58,670 nt of DNA from an uncultured Paraprevotella sp. (GCA_944320775.1 CALUIV010000018.1:1-58670), one strand, 5' to 3'. Positions 37,723 to 48,334 are shown, counted from the first letter of the stretch. Program-made: numbers and translations. The notes: generated by a model not told the origin, from the sequence alone.

Positions 37723-39822
37723 TTACTTGACAACAATTTCGTCTGTGAAAATCACGCCACCGTAAGTCGGGCTCGCTTCTGCCTGATAACGGATGAAACG
37801 TGTTGATACTTCTCCTTTCCAGGTGAATCTTTTAATGGTCAGCGTGTCGTCCCGAACAACCTGATGTTTCCAGGATGTAAGCGGGACGAACTCGTTGCCA
37901 TTATTAGAGATACTGATTTTAATCTGTTCCGGCAAAAACACACCTGGTCCGCAAAGTTGCATAAAGTCGGCTTCGATACAGTGTATTGTATCTGTTTTCT
38001 CTAGATCAATAACAATATCAAGTCGTCGCGATGAAACAAATCCCTGCCAACGTCCATCGTTATAGTTCCATCCGCCTCTTAGTCCGTCAGTAAGTGTTCG
38101 CTCCCCTTCTGCCGGATATGTATGCCAATAAGGAGCCTTATATATAACAGGTTTTCCAAAAGCTTTATGTTTACATTGCTGGGCTGTTTCCGGGCGGTTA
38201 CCATATTCTTTTGCTAGATCGAAAGGATTATATCCGGCATGACGCATATATTCGATTGCGTTCATGGCACGTTGATGAAAATCCGGCCATGATTTGATGT
38301 CGGGATTTGTCCATCCGGTTTCAGCCACGGCCAATGCCCGTGGGTAGAGCATGTATTCAGCATGTTCCGGTGTCGGAATATATTCTGTCCACAAATTGCC
38401 CTGGATGCCATAGATAAGATGATGCAAACTGTCGGGAAGTTCTTTGGGTATGGGATCATAATGATATACTTTTTCTAAAGGAAGATAACCTCCGATTGCT
38501 TCCGGCTGTGTGTTCGGTGCATCCTGATAGCTGTCCAGATAGCAATAGGCACCAGGAGTCATGATGGCACGATGTCCGCTTCGGACAGCAGCCAGACCAC
38601 CTTCGGTTCCACGCCACGACATGACAGTGGCATTGGGTGCCAGTCCTCCGTCCAGAATTTCATCCCACCCCAATAAGTTCCTGCCATGGGCATTCAGAAA
38701 ACGTTCTATGCGATGAATCAGATAGCTTTGCAATCCATCGACTCCATTCAGACCCTCTTCCCGAATACGTCTCTGACAAAGCAGACAGGTTTTCCAGGCT
38801 GTTTTTGGCGCTTCATCACCACCAATATGGATATATTCTGACGGGAATAAATCCATAATTTCCAGCAGAACTTCTTCTAGAAACCGGAATGTCTTTTCAT
38901 TACCTATGCAAAAATCTGAAGGACCGTATGGCTGATGTGTACAAGATAATTCGGGATAAGCAGCAAGGACTTCTTCTGAATGAGAGGGCATTTCGATTTC
39001 TGGTATGATTGTTATAGCTCGCTTTTGGGCATATTCTACAAGTTCACGCACATCATTTTTTGTCAGATAGCCACCATAGGCTTCGCGGTGTGTTTCCGTT
39101 GAATAATATCGTTTTCCGTTCCACCAGTCCTTCCATTTAGCTTGTGTACGCCAGGCAGCCTGGCTGGTCAAACGTGGAAAATGTTCGATTTCAATGCGCC
39201 AGCCCGCTGCATCAGTAAGGTGCAGATGTAATCGGTTGATTTTGTATTGTGCCAGTAAATCGATTTGCTTTTTCAGAAAGTCCTTGCCATAAAAATGTCT
39301 GGATATGTCGAGCATAACTCCCCGATAAGCAAATCTGGGCTTGTCGAAAATCTCAACGGCAGGTAAGATCTGTCCATTCTCTGTATTCATAGCCATTTGA
39401 ACCAAGGTTTGCATGCCATAGAACAAGCCGGACGCCTGACTTGCTTCCAGAAGTAGACTGTCTTGCGTAATTCGGAGATGGTATCCTTCTGTTGGTATAT
39501 TCTGAGTCGGACAAATGATAAAACGTATATTATTTTTTTCTTTTTTCTTTCCAGAAATTTGTACCAGATGACGATACAGTGGTTTTTCTTTCTCTTCGAC
39601 CATATAGGCCATAATTTGTTTCCGTATACTGTCTGCCATTTCAAGAATCATTCCGTTATCTTTTGTAAGAGAAAACGACCCTTGCAATAATGTGACCTGA
39701 TTAGGTTGCGGAATAACAGGCAATTGTATGTGCTGTTGATATTTATTTTGTCCGGTAACATTGACGAAAAATAATTCAGCCAGAAAACAACCGATAACAA
39801 TAGTTGTGCGTTTGATTTTCAT
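37723..39822 (-). CDS. GH20 beta-N-acetylhexosaminidase, exported
   Basis: A 699-residue hexosaminidase with a signal peptide (cleavage likely after NVTGQ, about residue 25) and no lipobox, so probably periplasmic. A GH20b domain (about 35-155) precedes the catalytic barrel. The catalytic pair Asp336-Glu337 lies in HIGGDEAPK, the same positions as in the GH20 lipoprotein at 12.8-15.1 kb, although the two proteins differ widely elsewhere. The C-terminal part (about 570-699) resembles a discoidin-like carbohydrate-binding domain (TLTDGLRGGWNYNDGRWQGF). It opens the glycan-foraging stretch that includes the PL8 lyase and sulfatase. Confidence 0.92.
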   Translation of the reverse strand: MKIKRTTIVIGCFLAELFFVNVTGQNKYQQHIQLPVIPQPNQVTLLQGSFSLTKDNGMILEMADSIRKQIMAYMVEEKEKPLYRHLVQISGKKKEKNNIRFIICPTQNIPTEGYHLRITQDSLLLEASQASGLFYGMQTLVQMAMNTENGQILPAVEIFDKPRFAYRGVMLDISRHFYGKDFLKKQIDLLAQYKINRLHLHLTDAAGWRIEIEHFPRLTSQAAWRTQAKWKDWWNGKRYYSTETHREAYGGYLTKNDVRELVEYAQKRAITIIPEIEMPSHSEEVLAAYPELSCTHQPYGPSDFCIGNEKTFRFLEEVLLEIMDLFPSEYIHIGGDEAPKTAWKTCLLCQRRIREEGLNGVDGLQSYLIHRIERFLNAHGRNLLGWDEILDGGLAPNATVMSWRGTEGGLAAVRSGHRAIMTPGAYCYLDSYQDAPNTQPEAIGGYLPLEKVYHYDPIPKELPDSLHHLIYGIQGNLWTEYIPTPEHAEYMLYPRALAVAETGWTNPDIKSWPDFHQRAMNAIEYMRHAGYNPFDLAKEYGNRPETAQQCKHKAFGKPVIYKAPYWHTYPAEGERTLTDGLRGGWNYNDGRWQGFVSSRRLDIVIDLEKTDTIHCIEADFMQLCGPGVFLPEQIKISISNNGNEFVPLTSWKHQVVRDDTLTIKRFTWKGEVSTRFIRYQAEASPTYGGVIFTDEIVVK

Positions 39823-39845
39823 GATATGGATTTATTTGTTTCCTG

Positions 39846-39853
39846 CAAATATA
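39846..39853 (-). promoter_or_regulatory. -7 promoter box for the second GH20 gene
   Basis: Minus-strand TATATTTG matches TAnnTTTG, 24 bases before the start codon. Confidence 0.4.
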
Positions 39854-39936
39854 TATAATTTAAGTTTAATTAAAATTATTCCTGTGATTAAACTATCAGA
39901 GATGATTATTTTTGTCCCGTTATTAATTATTAGACT

Positions 39937-42900
39937 ATGAAACATAAATACCTGTCTACCCTTTTATGCATGGCTGCATTGAGTCCTGCCATGCCAGTAC
40001 ATGCTCAGGATGTTTCTGTTGATTACAAGAAGTATCCTGATTTTAGTTTTCAAATCAAACCTGATCCGGAATTAAGCAAGAGTGTAGTTAGCCGAACGAA
40101 GGCAAAAGAAACACGTCCTGCACGTGTGAACAATGCTGAGACTCCATACTTCCCTCCTGTATTCAATCAAGATGGTGGTTCTTGCGGTTCTGCATCACGT
40201 ATTGGTTATATGTTCAATTATGAGATAAATGCATTCCGCGGTCTTGACGGATCACTTGAGGAGAACCAGTATCCGACCCATTTTACGTGGCTGCTGACCA
40301 ATTCTAATTCCGGAAAGGAAGGTATGGCTGCAGCCAATGGTATTCCGAACGTTCCGACTTATGGAGGACGAACTTATTCCAAGCTTTTTGGAAACCAGGA
40401 TACTGCCGATCCTGATTTTGGATGGATGCAGGGTTATGACAAATGGTATGCTGCCATGTGTAACCGTATCAGCCGTAATGCCAATTTTCCGTTGAGTGTT
40501 GAAAAAGAAGAAGGGCGTGAAGCTGTCAAGAATTGGATTTGGAATCATAATGGTGACACTGATTTTAAAGCCGGTGGTATTTGCGGTATCGGTGTTGCGA
40601 GTGGCGGAAATTGGCAGAGAATTCCGAAAACTGCAGCCAATGATGAAAATGGCGTAACGAATGAATATTATGTTCAGAATTGGGGAAAGACGGTCGATCA
40701 TGCACTGACGATCGTTGGTTATGATGACCGTATAGAGTTTGACCTTGATGGTAATGGCATTGCCGGTGAAGCAGACAAAGATGAAATCGGTGCTTGGATT
40801 GTTGTGAATTCCTGGGGACAGGGTTGGTGTAACAAAGGTTTTATTTACTGTCCTTACAAGAATGCCATCAGCTGGGATAACAGTGATTCCTATTATTATC
40901 CGGAGGTTTATCATGTGCGCAAGAATTATCGTCCGCTGCGTACGTTTAAGATTACGATGGAATACAGCAAGCGAAGTGAAATCCAGATTAGTGCCGGTAT
41001 ATCAGAAAATCTTCAGGCCGATGCTCCGGAAAAAACCGTTGCGTTTGAACATTTCAAGTATGCCGGTGATGGAAATAATGATGGGATTGATGCAGAAGTA
41101 CCTATGCTCGGACGTTGGGCAGACGGGATGCATTATGAACCGATGGAATTCGGATATGATGTGACAGATCTTTCTGCTGCGTTCGACACGCGTAAACCAT
41201 TGAAATATTTCCTGGTAATTGAGTCAAAAAATACAGCAAGTGGAAATGGTAAGATTCATAATTGTTCTCTTATAGATTATGAGTTTGATCAAAAAGGAAT
41301 TGAGTTTCCGTTTGATATAGATGCAGACGGTGTAACTGTCCGGAATCAAGGTAATAAAACGATTGTTTCAGTAATTGTACCTGGTGAATCGTTTAATATG
41401 CCGCGAAATTTGGTTCTTCAGGAAAATACATTGAGTTGGAATGAGCCGGTAGAGTCTGCGTATACACTTAAAGGTTATCGTGTGTTCAAAGATGGAACCG
41501 CATTAACTGATGTAGATCAGAACACGCGCAACTACTCTATCGCTGAATCCGGTTCGGGTATTTATCAGGTGGCTGCCTTGTATGATTTTAATGGTGAAAC
41601 AATTCTGTCTTCGCTGACAGAAGCTCCAACAATTGCTTATTCGGGTGAAAATCCAGAAACGAATTACGTTCGTTCATTCTCTAATTCCGGATTTAATATA
41701 GAAGGTGTTTTCACAAATAAGTATAATGAGGCGACTGTTGAATATTGGATCAAACCAGAACGTGTATTCAACTGGAACCAGCAGATTGGTCCGGGTTGGG
41801 GTAATTTTATGATTCATACAACCAATGCCGGTGAACTGGTTGTAGGCTGGAGTACGGGAACCAACCGCATCACGAGTCCAACCGGTATGCTCCAACCGGG
41901 AAAATGGGCGCATATAGCCGTAACGGTCAGCAACAATACGATGACAGCATACATTAATGGCCAGGAGGTCGGAACCATAACAACCGGCTATTCCGGTCTG
42001 GGCGGATTCGGTGATTTGTCTGTCGGAGTAAATAATGCGAGTGGTATCAGTGGACAAATGGATGAGTTCCGTATCTGGAGCACGGCAAGAAGCCAGCGTG
42101 AAATCCAGAATTATATGTATGCCGAGATTCAGGAACCGGCGAATATGCCCGGATTGCTGACCGAGGTTAAAATGAGTGAATCAGAAGGCCTGACCGATGC
42201 GACTGGTCATTATCAGATCAGCTGTTTCGGATCCCAGACGCAGCAGACTGATAATTCTTTGCTTCAGGATAACCGCCAGTTGCAGGCTGAGTTCTCACTT
42301 CCTGCTGGTCCATATTACGTAGGAAGTGCTGTGCAGCTTACGAATCAGTGTTCTGGTAATGCCGTGGCCTGGAAATGGGATATTACCGGGGCAACTGAAA
42401 AAGTTATTGAAACAGAAAATCCGTCTGTAGTCTTTAATGAGGCCGGCGAACAGACTATTACGCTTACGGTTACTGATACACAGGGTAAGACAGTTCAAAC
42501 CAATAAGAAAATCACCGTTGAGCAGCAGGCCGAACCTGTAGCTGATTTCAAGCAGAGCGCATCTTCTGTACCTGTCGGAGAGCACATCAGTTTCATTAAT
42601 GAAAGTACACCTATTGATGGTTGCCGTTATGAATGGTCGATGCCGGGTGCCGATGTGGAAACAGCTACAACACGCAATGCAGCAGCTACTTATTCTAACC
42701 CGGGTACCTATGAAGTAACTCTGACGGTAACCAATGCACAAGGTTCCAGCCAGACTACGCAAACAGTACATATTACGGAAATCGCCCCACAAGTAGATTT
42801 CAGTATCAGTCCGGAGATTGTATTTGTCGGTGACAAAACACAACTGACCGATGAAAGCAAGCAGATGCCAACTTCATGGAAATGGGAAGTTAGCAATGAG

Positions 42901-44481
42901 ACACATACGATTCTCGTACACAATCAGAATGAATCCGTTACAATGAAGTATCCGGGCGTTTATGATGTGAGTCTGACTGCTGCCAACGAACAAGGAAGTA
43001 ATCGTTCTGAGAAGAAACGGGCCATTATTGTTTGCAATGAGGACGGTAAGAATGGTCTGAACTTTACAGGAGGTACGGAACATGTCAGTCTGATCAGTCC
43101 GATTAAGGAAAATGGTTCTGAATTCACCGTTGAATGGTGGATGTATGCAAAGGCAAATGCCAAGACCCGTAATCATGGTATTGGAGGAGATCAGAACGGA
43201 TTCCTGATCGAGACCGGATCCGATGGTGCTTTAACCGTTTATGTGGCCAATAATAAGGTTAGTACTGCAGCCGGATGTGTTTCTTTGTCTGAGTGGCATC
43301 ATTATGCCGTTGTTTTCAATAGTGGCTCTATCAGCATATTGAAAGACGGTAAGATTGTAGCCAGCGGTAATGTTACTGCTCAGGTTTGTCCAGGATTCTC
43401 CAGTGATTTCCGTATTGGTGGATCAGAAGCACCGATGAATGCTGTTATTGATGAATTCCGGGTATGGAACAAAGCACTGACTCCTTCCGTACTTGTCGGT
43501 TATGCTAATCAGACGATCAGTGATGTTGCTGATGCAGAACAAAGTCATAAACTTAGTGTTTACTATCAGTTTAATCAGAGTTCAGGCGATGTCATAGATG
43601 CAACTTCAAATCAGAATATAGGTATGCGCAACGGATTTGGTCCGGAAGGTGATGCCTGGAGTTCATCTAAGGGAATCTTCTGTCTGAATACGGCAAAACG
43701 GACGAACATAACTGCGCAATATTTGAAGAATATTTCTATGCCATTCCGTGCTTCAGGTGGTACGGTCAATACCGCCAATACAACTCGTTTCCTGAAACTA
43801 AGCCAGAACACGTCTGATTCTCCATGGATTTTGGAAAATACCGTTAATACAGAAAATGCTGTAACCGGTTTCCATGTAGATAAGAATAAAGGCAGTGCGC
43901 TGACCATGACCACATCGTGGGATGGATTCGCAAGCAGTATTAGTGATCACAAGGCTTATCAGACCATCAAGTTGCCAGCCGGATACTATGTATTTGGAGT
44001 TAATTCCTATGCAGAATTTGCTGCCGACGGTTCATATTTAGTTGCTGCAGCCGGTAAGGGACTTCCGAACACTCAGAAGTTGGAAAGCGAATCGCTGGGT
44101 TATAACAGTCTTAGTGAGAAGGAAATGGAATTTGGTGTTTCAGCGGAAAGTGAGGTTTCACTGGGTCTGTTGATTAACATGAGTGGTAGCAGTTGTTTGA
44201 CTTTGAAAGATCTTTATCTGGAAGAAAAAATCTTCGAAGAATATGGGGTACCATCTTCTGTTGATCAGCCGGAAACCGCTTTAAACGGCCAGGAGCAGGA
44301 TATCTTGATTCGGACAGATGGCAGTAAGCTGATCTTGACAACGCGTCGTAATCAGCGTGTTGTGATTGCAGATGTTTCCGGTGCTGTCCTTTTCAACGGT
44401 TCTGTTTGCGGTACACGTGAATTCTCATTGCAAAGAGGATTTTATATTGTTAATGGAAAGAAAATCATGATTGCCCAATAA
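39937..44481 (+). CDS. Secreted papain-like peptidase with LamG and PKD domains
   Basis: A 1514-residue secreted protein. A signal peptide (about 1-24, ending VHAQ) is followed by a C1-like cysteine peptidase domain (about 65-340): oxyanion Gln78 and candidate nucleophile Cys83 in FNQDGGSCGSAS, His255 in VDHALTIVGYD and Asn291 in WIVVNSWG. The Cys context lacks the usual following Trp, so activity is probable but not certain. A fibronectin-like linker, a LamG/concanavalin A-like domain (about 575-735), three PKD-like domains (about 785-1030) and a second LamG-like domain (about 1035-1200) follow. The C-terminus GFYIVNGKKIMIAQ resembles the short module on the first protein in the window. Likely a host or dietary glycoprotein-targeting peptidase. 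Confidence 0.85.
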   Translation: MKHKYLSTLLCMAALSPAMPVHAQDVSVDYKKYPDFSFQIKPDPELSKSVVSRTKAKETRPARVNNAETPYFPPVFNQDGGSCGSASRIGYMFNYEINAFRGLDGSLEENQYPTHFTWLLTNSNSGKEGMAAANGIPNVPTYGGRTYSKLFGNQDTADPDFGWMQGYDKWYAAMCNRISRNANFPLSVEKEEGREAVKNWIWNHNGDTDFKAGGICGIGVASGGNWQRIPKTAANDENGVTNEYYVQNWGKTVDHALTIVGYDDRIEFDLDGNGIAGEADKDEIGAWIVVNSWGQGWCNKGFIYCPYKNAISWDNSDSYYYPEVYHVRKNYRPLRTFKITMEYSKRSEIQISAGISENLQADAPEKTVAFEHFKYAGDGNNDGIDAEVPMLGRWADGMHYEPMEFGYDVTDLSAAFDTRKPLKYFLVIESKNTASGNGKIHNCSLIDYEFDQKGIEFPFDIDADGVTVRNQGNKTIVSVIVPGESFNMPRNLVLQENTLSWNEPVESAYTLKGYRVFKDGTALTDVDQNTRNYSIAESGSGIYQVAALYDFNGETILSSLTEAPTIAYSGENPETNYVRSFSNSGFNIEGVFTNKYNEATVEYWIKPERVFNWNQQIGPGWGNFMIHTTNAGELVVGWSTGTNRITSPTGMLQPGKWAHIAVTVSNNTMTAYINGQEVGTITTGYSGLGGFGDLSVGVNNASGISGQMDEFRIWSTARSQREIQNYMYAEIQEPANMPGLLTEVKMSESEGLTDATGHYQISCFGSQTQQTDNSLLQDNRQLQAEFSLPAGPYYVGSAVQLTNQCSGNAVAWKWDITGATEKVIETENPSVVFNEAGEQTITLTVTDTQGKTVQTNKKITVEQQAEPVADFKQSASSVPVGEHISFINESTPIDGCRYEWSMPGADVETATTRNAAATYSNPGTYEVTLTVTNAQGSSQTTQTVHITEIAPQVDFSISPEIVFVGDKTQLTDESKQMPTSWKWEVSNETHTILVHNQNESVTMKYPGVYDVSLTAANEQGSNRSEKKRAIIVCNEDGKNGLNFTGGTEHVSLISPIKENGSEFTVEWWMYAKANAKTRNHGIGGDQNGFLIETGSDGALTVYVANNKVSTAAGCVSLSEWHHYAVVFNSGSISILKDGKIVASGNVTAQVCPGFSSDFRIGGSEAPMNAVIDEFRVWNKALTPSVLVGYANQTISDVADAEQSHKLSVYYQFNQSSGDVIDATSNQNIGMRNGFGPEGDAWSSSKGIFCLNTAKRTNITAQYLKNISMPFRASGGTVNTANTTRFLKLSQNTSDSPWILENTVNTENAVTGFHVDKNKGSALTMTTSWDGFASSISDHKAYQTIKLPAGYYVFGVNSYAEFAADGSYLVAAAGKGLPNTQKLESESLGYNSLSEKEMEFGVSAESEVSLGLLINMSGSSCLTLKDLYLEEKIFEEYGVPSSVDQPETALNGQEQDILIRTDGSKLILTTRRNQRVVIADVSGAVLFNGSVCGTREFSLQRGFYIVNGKKIMIAQ

Positions 44482-44507
44482 CGTATTTCCTGAATTGATT
44501 TTATGAG

Positions 44508-44552
44508 TGAGCCGTATTCTGAATGATCATCAGAGTACGGCTCATTTTTTTC
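44508..44552 (+). terminator. Rho-independent terminator
   Basis: TGAGCCGTATTCTG pairs with CAGAGTACGGCTCA (one mismatch) around an ATGATCAT-containing loop, followed by a run of seven T. Confidence 0.85.
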
Positions 44553-44562
44553 GGGATATTGT

Positions 44563-44592
44563 TTTGACCTGTTTTATATATGATTAATTTTG
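44563..44592 (+). promoter_or_regulatory. Promoter of the PL8 lyase gene
   Basis: TTTG (44563-44566), 18 bases, then TAATTTTG (44585-44592) fit the Bacteroidetes pattern. The ATG lies 42 bases downstream. Confidence 0.55.
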
Positions 44593-44633
44593 TAGCAGAC
44601 CTATAGAAAATCAAATAAAAAACTTAATCAGCT

Positions 44634-46769
44634 ATGATTTTAAAACATCTTGGAATAGGATTGCTTGTCTGTTTTGGCAGTTATACCATGCATCTTGATG
44701 CAGCTCAGGATATTGAACGCAATGAGTTTGAAATCTTGATGCAGAAAATACGTCAGGACTTTGCCTGCAATCCGGAAATAGACAATGCGTTGGACCGATA
44801 TAATGAGAAGGATGGTTCTTTTACTGACGTTGACTATTCCAGTATTCAACGCACACACTGGCCTCCTTTAGTTCATGTGGAACGGATTTCCGATTTTGTT
44901 TTTGCTTACACAAATCCTGAAAATAAATATTATCAGGATTCTACGCTTTACAAAAAAATCGAGAAAGGTCTGGATTTCTGGCATGAACGTAATCCATGGT
45001 GCCATAACTGGTGGTACAACCAGATTGCTGAGCCACAAAAATTAGGTGTCTTGTTAATTCAAATGAGAGCTGCCTCCAGGAAGTTACCATTAGAACTTGA
45101 AAAAAGAATTCTAGACCGTATCCGAACCGATGGCGGTGATCCTGCAAAATGGACCGGAGCAAACCGTACGGATATTGCTTTGCATTGGATTTATCGTGCC
45201 TGTTTGACCGAGGATACTCAAACTCTGAATTATGCGATGGAACAGGTATATAGCCCGATTGTCTATACAACAAAAGAAGGATTTCAACATGATAATAGTA
45301 ATTTTCAGCATGGTCCTCAGTTATATATCGGTGGTTATGGAGACGAAATACTTAAAGGCGTCACTCAAGTAGCCGTTTATGCACAAGGTACACGCTTTGC
45401 CATTCCTGAGGAAAAACTGCAGTTGATCAGTAAGTTCATGCGTGAGACGTATTATCCGGCAATACGGGGAAAACGTATGCTTTTTGGAGTTATGGGCAGA
45501 AGCGTCAGCCGTCCGGGTGCTCCCGACAAATCACATACAGCATTGTTTGCTGAACGTATGAAAATTCTTGATGAAAAGCATGCTCGTGAATATCAGGAAA
45601 TCATCGACCGGCTCGAAGGACGTCAATCTGCAGATTATGCCTTAAAACCGATGCATACACACTATTTCCGTGGCGATTATACCTTGCATGTCCGCCCAGA
45701 ATATACATTTGATGTCCGTATGGTATCAAACCGTACGATGCGGTGCGAATATGGTAATGGTGAGAATCTGAAAACATATTATGTTTCCGACGGATCTACA
45801 AATATAGTTCAGAGCGGAACAGAATATAGTGATATCTTTCCTGTTTGGAATTGGGCTCGTATTCCCGGTACGACTGCTCCTCAGCAGAAAACAATACCCA
45901 AAGCAGCCAGTGATTGGCAAACCCGAGGTACATCAACTTTTGCTGGAGGCGTATCGGATTCTCTGTATGGTGTGTCCGTATATAAATATACAGACAATTA
46001 TCAGGAGATCAAGACAGGGGCAAGTAAAGCGTGGTTCTTTTTTGACGACGAGGTCGTTTGTTTGGGAGCAGGTATTTCCTCTCAGGCATCGGAGCAGGTT
46101 TATACAACAATTAATCAGACTCTCCTGGCAGAAGATCCTGTAACTGTTTCTTTCAACGGGAAACCGGAAAGTCTGTCACGTGGTGAAGAAACACTTTATA
46201 AAAATCCCGATTGGGTTTTGCATGGTGGAATTGGTTATGTTTTCCCGCAAGGTGGAAATATTCTGGTCTGTAGCGAACCGCAAATTGGAACATGGTTTGA
46301 AATCAATAACAGTATAGCCAATAAATCCGAAATTAAAAAGGATGTGTTTACGTTAGCTTTCAATCATGGCGAAAAACCTTATCAGGCTAATTATGCTTAT
46401 TTGGTTGTTCCCAATAAGCGGACAAAAAAGGAGTTACGTAAATACCTTAAAAAGGAAAATATAACGATAGCAGCGAATGATACGGATATGCAGGTGGTAA
46501 AGCATAACAGTCTGGACATCTGCCAGATGGTGTTCTACAAACCTGAGAAGTTTCAGGATCGGTCGTTATGTATCGAGGTGAGTCGGCCTTGTGCCGTTCT
46601 TCTGAAGAAAGAACGTAAAGGACGCTACAGACTCCATGTTGCCGATCCGGGGCAAACAGGAAAGAACATAGAGCTGAAGATTTCAACTAAGAAAAGAAGC
46701 TGGCAGATTACTTTTATTCCAGACAAGGATCCCTATGCTGGAGCAACAAAAGCATTCACATTGGAATAA
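44634..46769 (+). CDS. Polysaccharide lyase family 8, chondroitinase-AC-like
   Basis: A 711-residue exported lyase (signal peptide about 1-24) for chondroitin or hyaluronan. Catalytic residues are all visible: Asn177 (GANRTD), His226 and Tyr235 (FQHGPQLYIGGYG), Arg289 and Arg293 (GRSVSR), Glu372 and Asn375 (RCEYGN). As I recall the numbering, the Flavobacterium (Pedobacter) heparinum chondroitinase AC uses 175, 225, 234, 288, 292, 371 and 374, nearly the same positions. This argues for the AC-lyase type rather than ABC-lyase. The toroid domain (about 25-340) is followed by beta-sandwich domains. It has its own promoter, and no SusC/SusD pair is nearby. Confidence 0.92.
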   Translation: MILKHLGIGLLVCFGSYTMHLDAAQDIERNEFEILMQKIRQDFACNPEIDNALDRYNEKDGSFTDVDYSSIQRTHWPPLVHVERISDFVFAYTNPENKYYQDSTLYKKIEKGLDFWHERNPWCHNWWYNQIAEPQKLGVLLIQMRAASRKLPLELEKRILDRIRTDGGDPAKWTGANRTDIALHWIYRACLTEDTQTLNYAMEQVYSPIVYTTKEGFQHDNSNFQHGPQLYIGGYGDEILKGVTQVAVYAQGTRFAIPEEKLQLISKFMRETYYPAIRGKRMLFGVMGRSVSRPGAPDKSHTALFAERMKILDEKHAREYQEIIDRLEGRQSADYALKPMHTHYFRGDYTLHVRPEYTFDVRMVSNRTMRCEYGNGENLKTYYVSDGSTNIVQSGTEYSDIFPVWNWARIPGTTAPQQKTIPKAASDWQTRGTSTFAGGVSDSLYGVSVYKYTDNYQEIKTGASKAWFFFDDEVVCLGAGISSQASEQVYTTINQTLLAEDPVTVSFNGKPESLSRGEETLYKNPDWVLHGGIGYVFPQGGNILVCSEPQIGTWFEINNSIANKSEIKKDVFTLAFNHGEKPYQANYAYLVVPNKRTKKELRKYLKKENITIAANDTDMQVVKHNSLDICQMVFYKPEKFQDRSLCIEVSRPCAVLLKKERKGRYRLHVADPGQTGKNIELKISTKKRSWQITFIPDKDPYAGATKAFTLE

Positions 46770-46792
46770 ATTCAGGATGTCATTAAAATGAA

Positions 46793-46826
46793 GAGCCGCT
46801 CCCTGCATCTCGCAGGAAGCGGCTCA
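46793..46826. terminator. Bidirectional terminator hairpin
   Basis: GAGCCGCTCCCTGC pairs with GCAGGAAGCGGCTC (one mismatch) around ATCTC, between the convergent PL8 and BtuG-like genes. Confidence 0.75.
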
Positions 46827-46894
46827 CATACTATAAACTATTTGGCAGATAGTTATAATTACTCTATATTTTAATGAGCAAGTTTTCCTCAATT

Positions 46895-48205
46895 TTAGTC
46901 GAAAATAATTCTAGACGGATACCACAATGTGGTTTGGTCGCCATAAACAATACGTTCCTGCTTTTCGCCTTCTGGAGTAACAATATCGATTGCAAACGAA
47001 CGGTAGTCTGGTGTGCTGACCAAATACAAATTACCGGTTTCTGGATTTACGTGTATGCCACTTCCATATAAGAAGTCGTTTGCTCCTTCTAATGTGTATA
47101 TGTTCTTAACAGAGCCGTTGTCAATGTCGTAAGCACTGATTGTATTGGCAAGCCATCCGTTGTATGAACCGAAGTAAAGCATATTCTTTCCTTTTGCTGC
47201 AGTCAGACCAGTTGGTGTATAAGCCCATTCGTTATAGTTAACCTTATATCCGGAAGGTAATGCAATCTGCTCTGCCTCAGTTGGATTTGAGGCAACAAAG
47301 CGTATCAATGTTGAATCATCTGCGGCCCATACATCTCCTGCCTCAGTCTTGGTAAATCCTGTTTTTGCTGCAGCAACAGCCTGGTTTACCAAAGCTAGAT
47401 CCGTTGTCTTATATACATTAATTGAATCGCTGACAATCATATACATATAATCACCGTTTACGAACGCATCAGTTGTATTTGAGTTCGTCAGTGTATCTAC
47501 AATTGCTTTCTGATTCAAATCGACAATAAATGCACCGCGTGTTGTTGTTAGAACTGCTTTGTTGTCAGGTATTAGACAAATGCTTTGTCCTTGTCCCCCA
47601 CTGATCAAATCGCGTGAATCAATAACCGTTTCAGCAGTCCAGTCCTGCATGTTAATTTTAGAAAGAACCGGTGCATTTTTTGTCACCATATACATTGCGC
47701 CATTGCTAACTGCTGCAGTAGTTCCCGTTTGGCCGAAAGTGTAATCAACTTGAGCTGAGAATTCATCGAAAGAATTAAATGCCCAGCTGTTGTTTTTATA
47801 ATAGTTGAAACTAGCCGGATTAGGGTAGGCTCCTTCATTGATCACGTAAAATCCTCCGAAAACTTTACGTACTTCAATTTCGATTGTCTGTGTAGCCAGT
47901 CCGGCTATATTGGCAGCTGTAAAGCTTAAATTAAACTTACCGGTTTCATTTGCAATGAAAGTATAAGAGCTGGATGCTCCCACAGAATCTCCGTCGAGTG
48001 TCCACAAATAGGAAACTCCTTCAGTAGTGCTTAATTGCGGAGTGATATTCAAAGTGTCATTCAATTGAATGATGTTTTCAGCATCAACTCCCATAGTGAT
48101 AATTTTCGGCATCGGAGTAGTGTCTGATGTCTCTTCCGTACATGATGTAAATACAACGGGCATTGCCAACGCTGCAGCCATAAAATAAATTACTTGTTTT
48201 TTCAT
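46895..48205 (-). CDS. BtuG-like cobalamin-binding surface lipoprotein (DUF5074 propeller)
   Basis: A 436-residue lipoprotein with lipobox VFTSC (Cys22). Residues about 33-112 form a PKD-like domain (SYLWTLDGDSVG, IEIEV), and about 115-436 are beta-propeller-like with repeated strands such as GFYVINEG, AVSNGAMYMVTKN and GNLYLVSTPD, consistent with the DUF5074 family to which, as I understand it, the Bacteroides vitamin B12-capturing lipoprotein BtuG belongs. BtuG sits on BtuB at the outer membrane and binds cobalamin tightly. A cobalamin riboswitch directly upstream on the same strand strongly supports a B12 role. No btuB is adjacent in the downstream direction. B12 binding is inference from family plus riboswitch. 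Confidence 0.8.
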   Translation of the reverse strand: MKKQVIYFMAAALAMPVVFTSCTEETSDTTPMPKIITMGVDAENIIQLNDTLNITPQLSTTEGVSYLWTLDGDSVGASSSYTFIANETGKFNLSFTAANIAGLATQTIEIEVRKVFGGFYVINEGAYPNPASFNYYKNNSWAFNSFDEFSAQVDYTFGQTGTTAAVSNGAMYMVTKNAPVLSKINMQDWTAETVIDSRDLISGGQGQSICLIPDNKAVLTTTRGAFIVDLNQKAIVDTLTNSNTTDAFVNGDYMYMIVSDSINVYKTTDLALVNQAVAAAKTGFTKTEAGDVWAADDSTLIRFVASNPTEAEQIALPSGYKVNYNEWAYTPTGLTAAKGKNMLYFGSYNGWLANTISAYDIDNGSVKNIYTLEGANDFLYGSGIHVNPETGNLYLVSTPDYRSFAIDIVTPEGEKQERIVYGDQTTLWYPSRIIFD

Positions 48206-48334
48206 TTCTTCTCCTTAAACTTTTATGTTAGAATAATTTTGATTTCCACGGTAAGTGCATGATTACCACATCGTGAAACAAGGTGACGGAGAATTACGGA
48301 AAGGGACAGACATCGTTCTGTGTCCGCACTGGAA

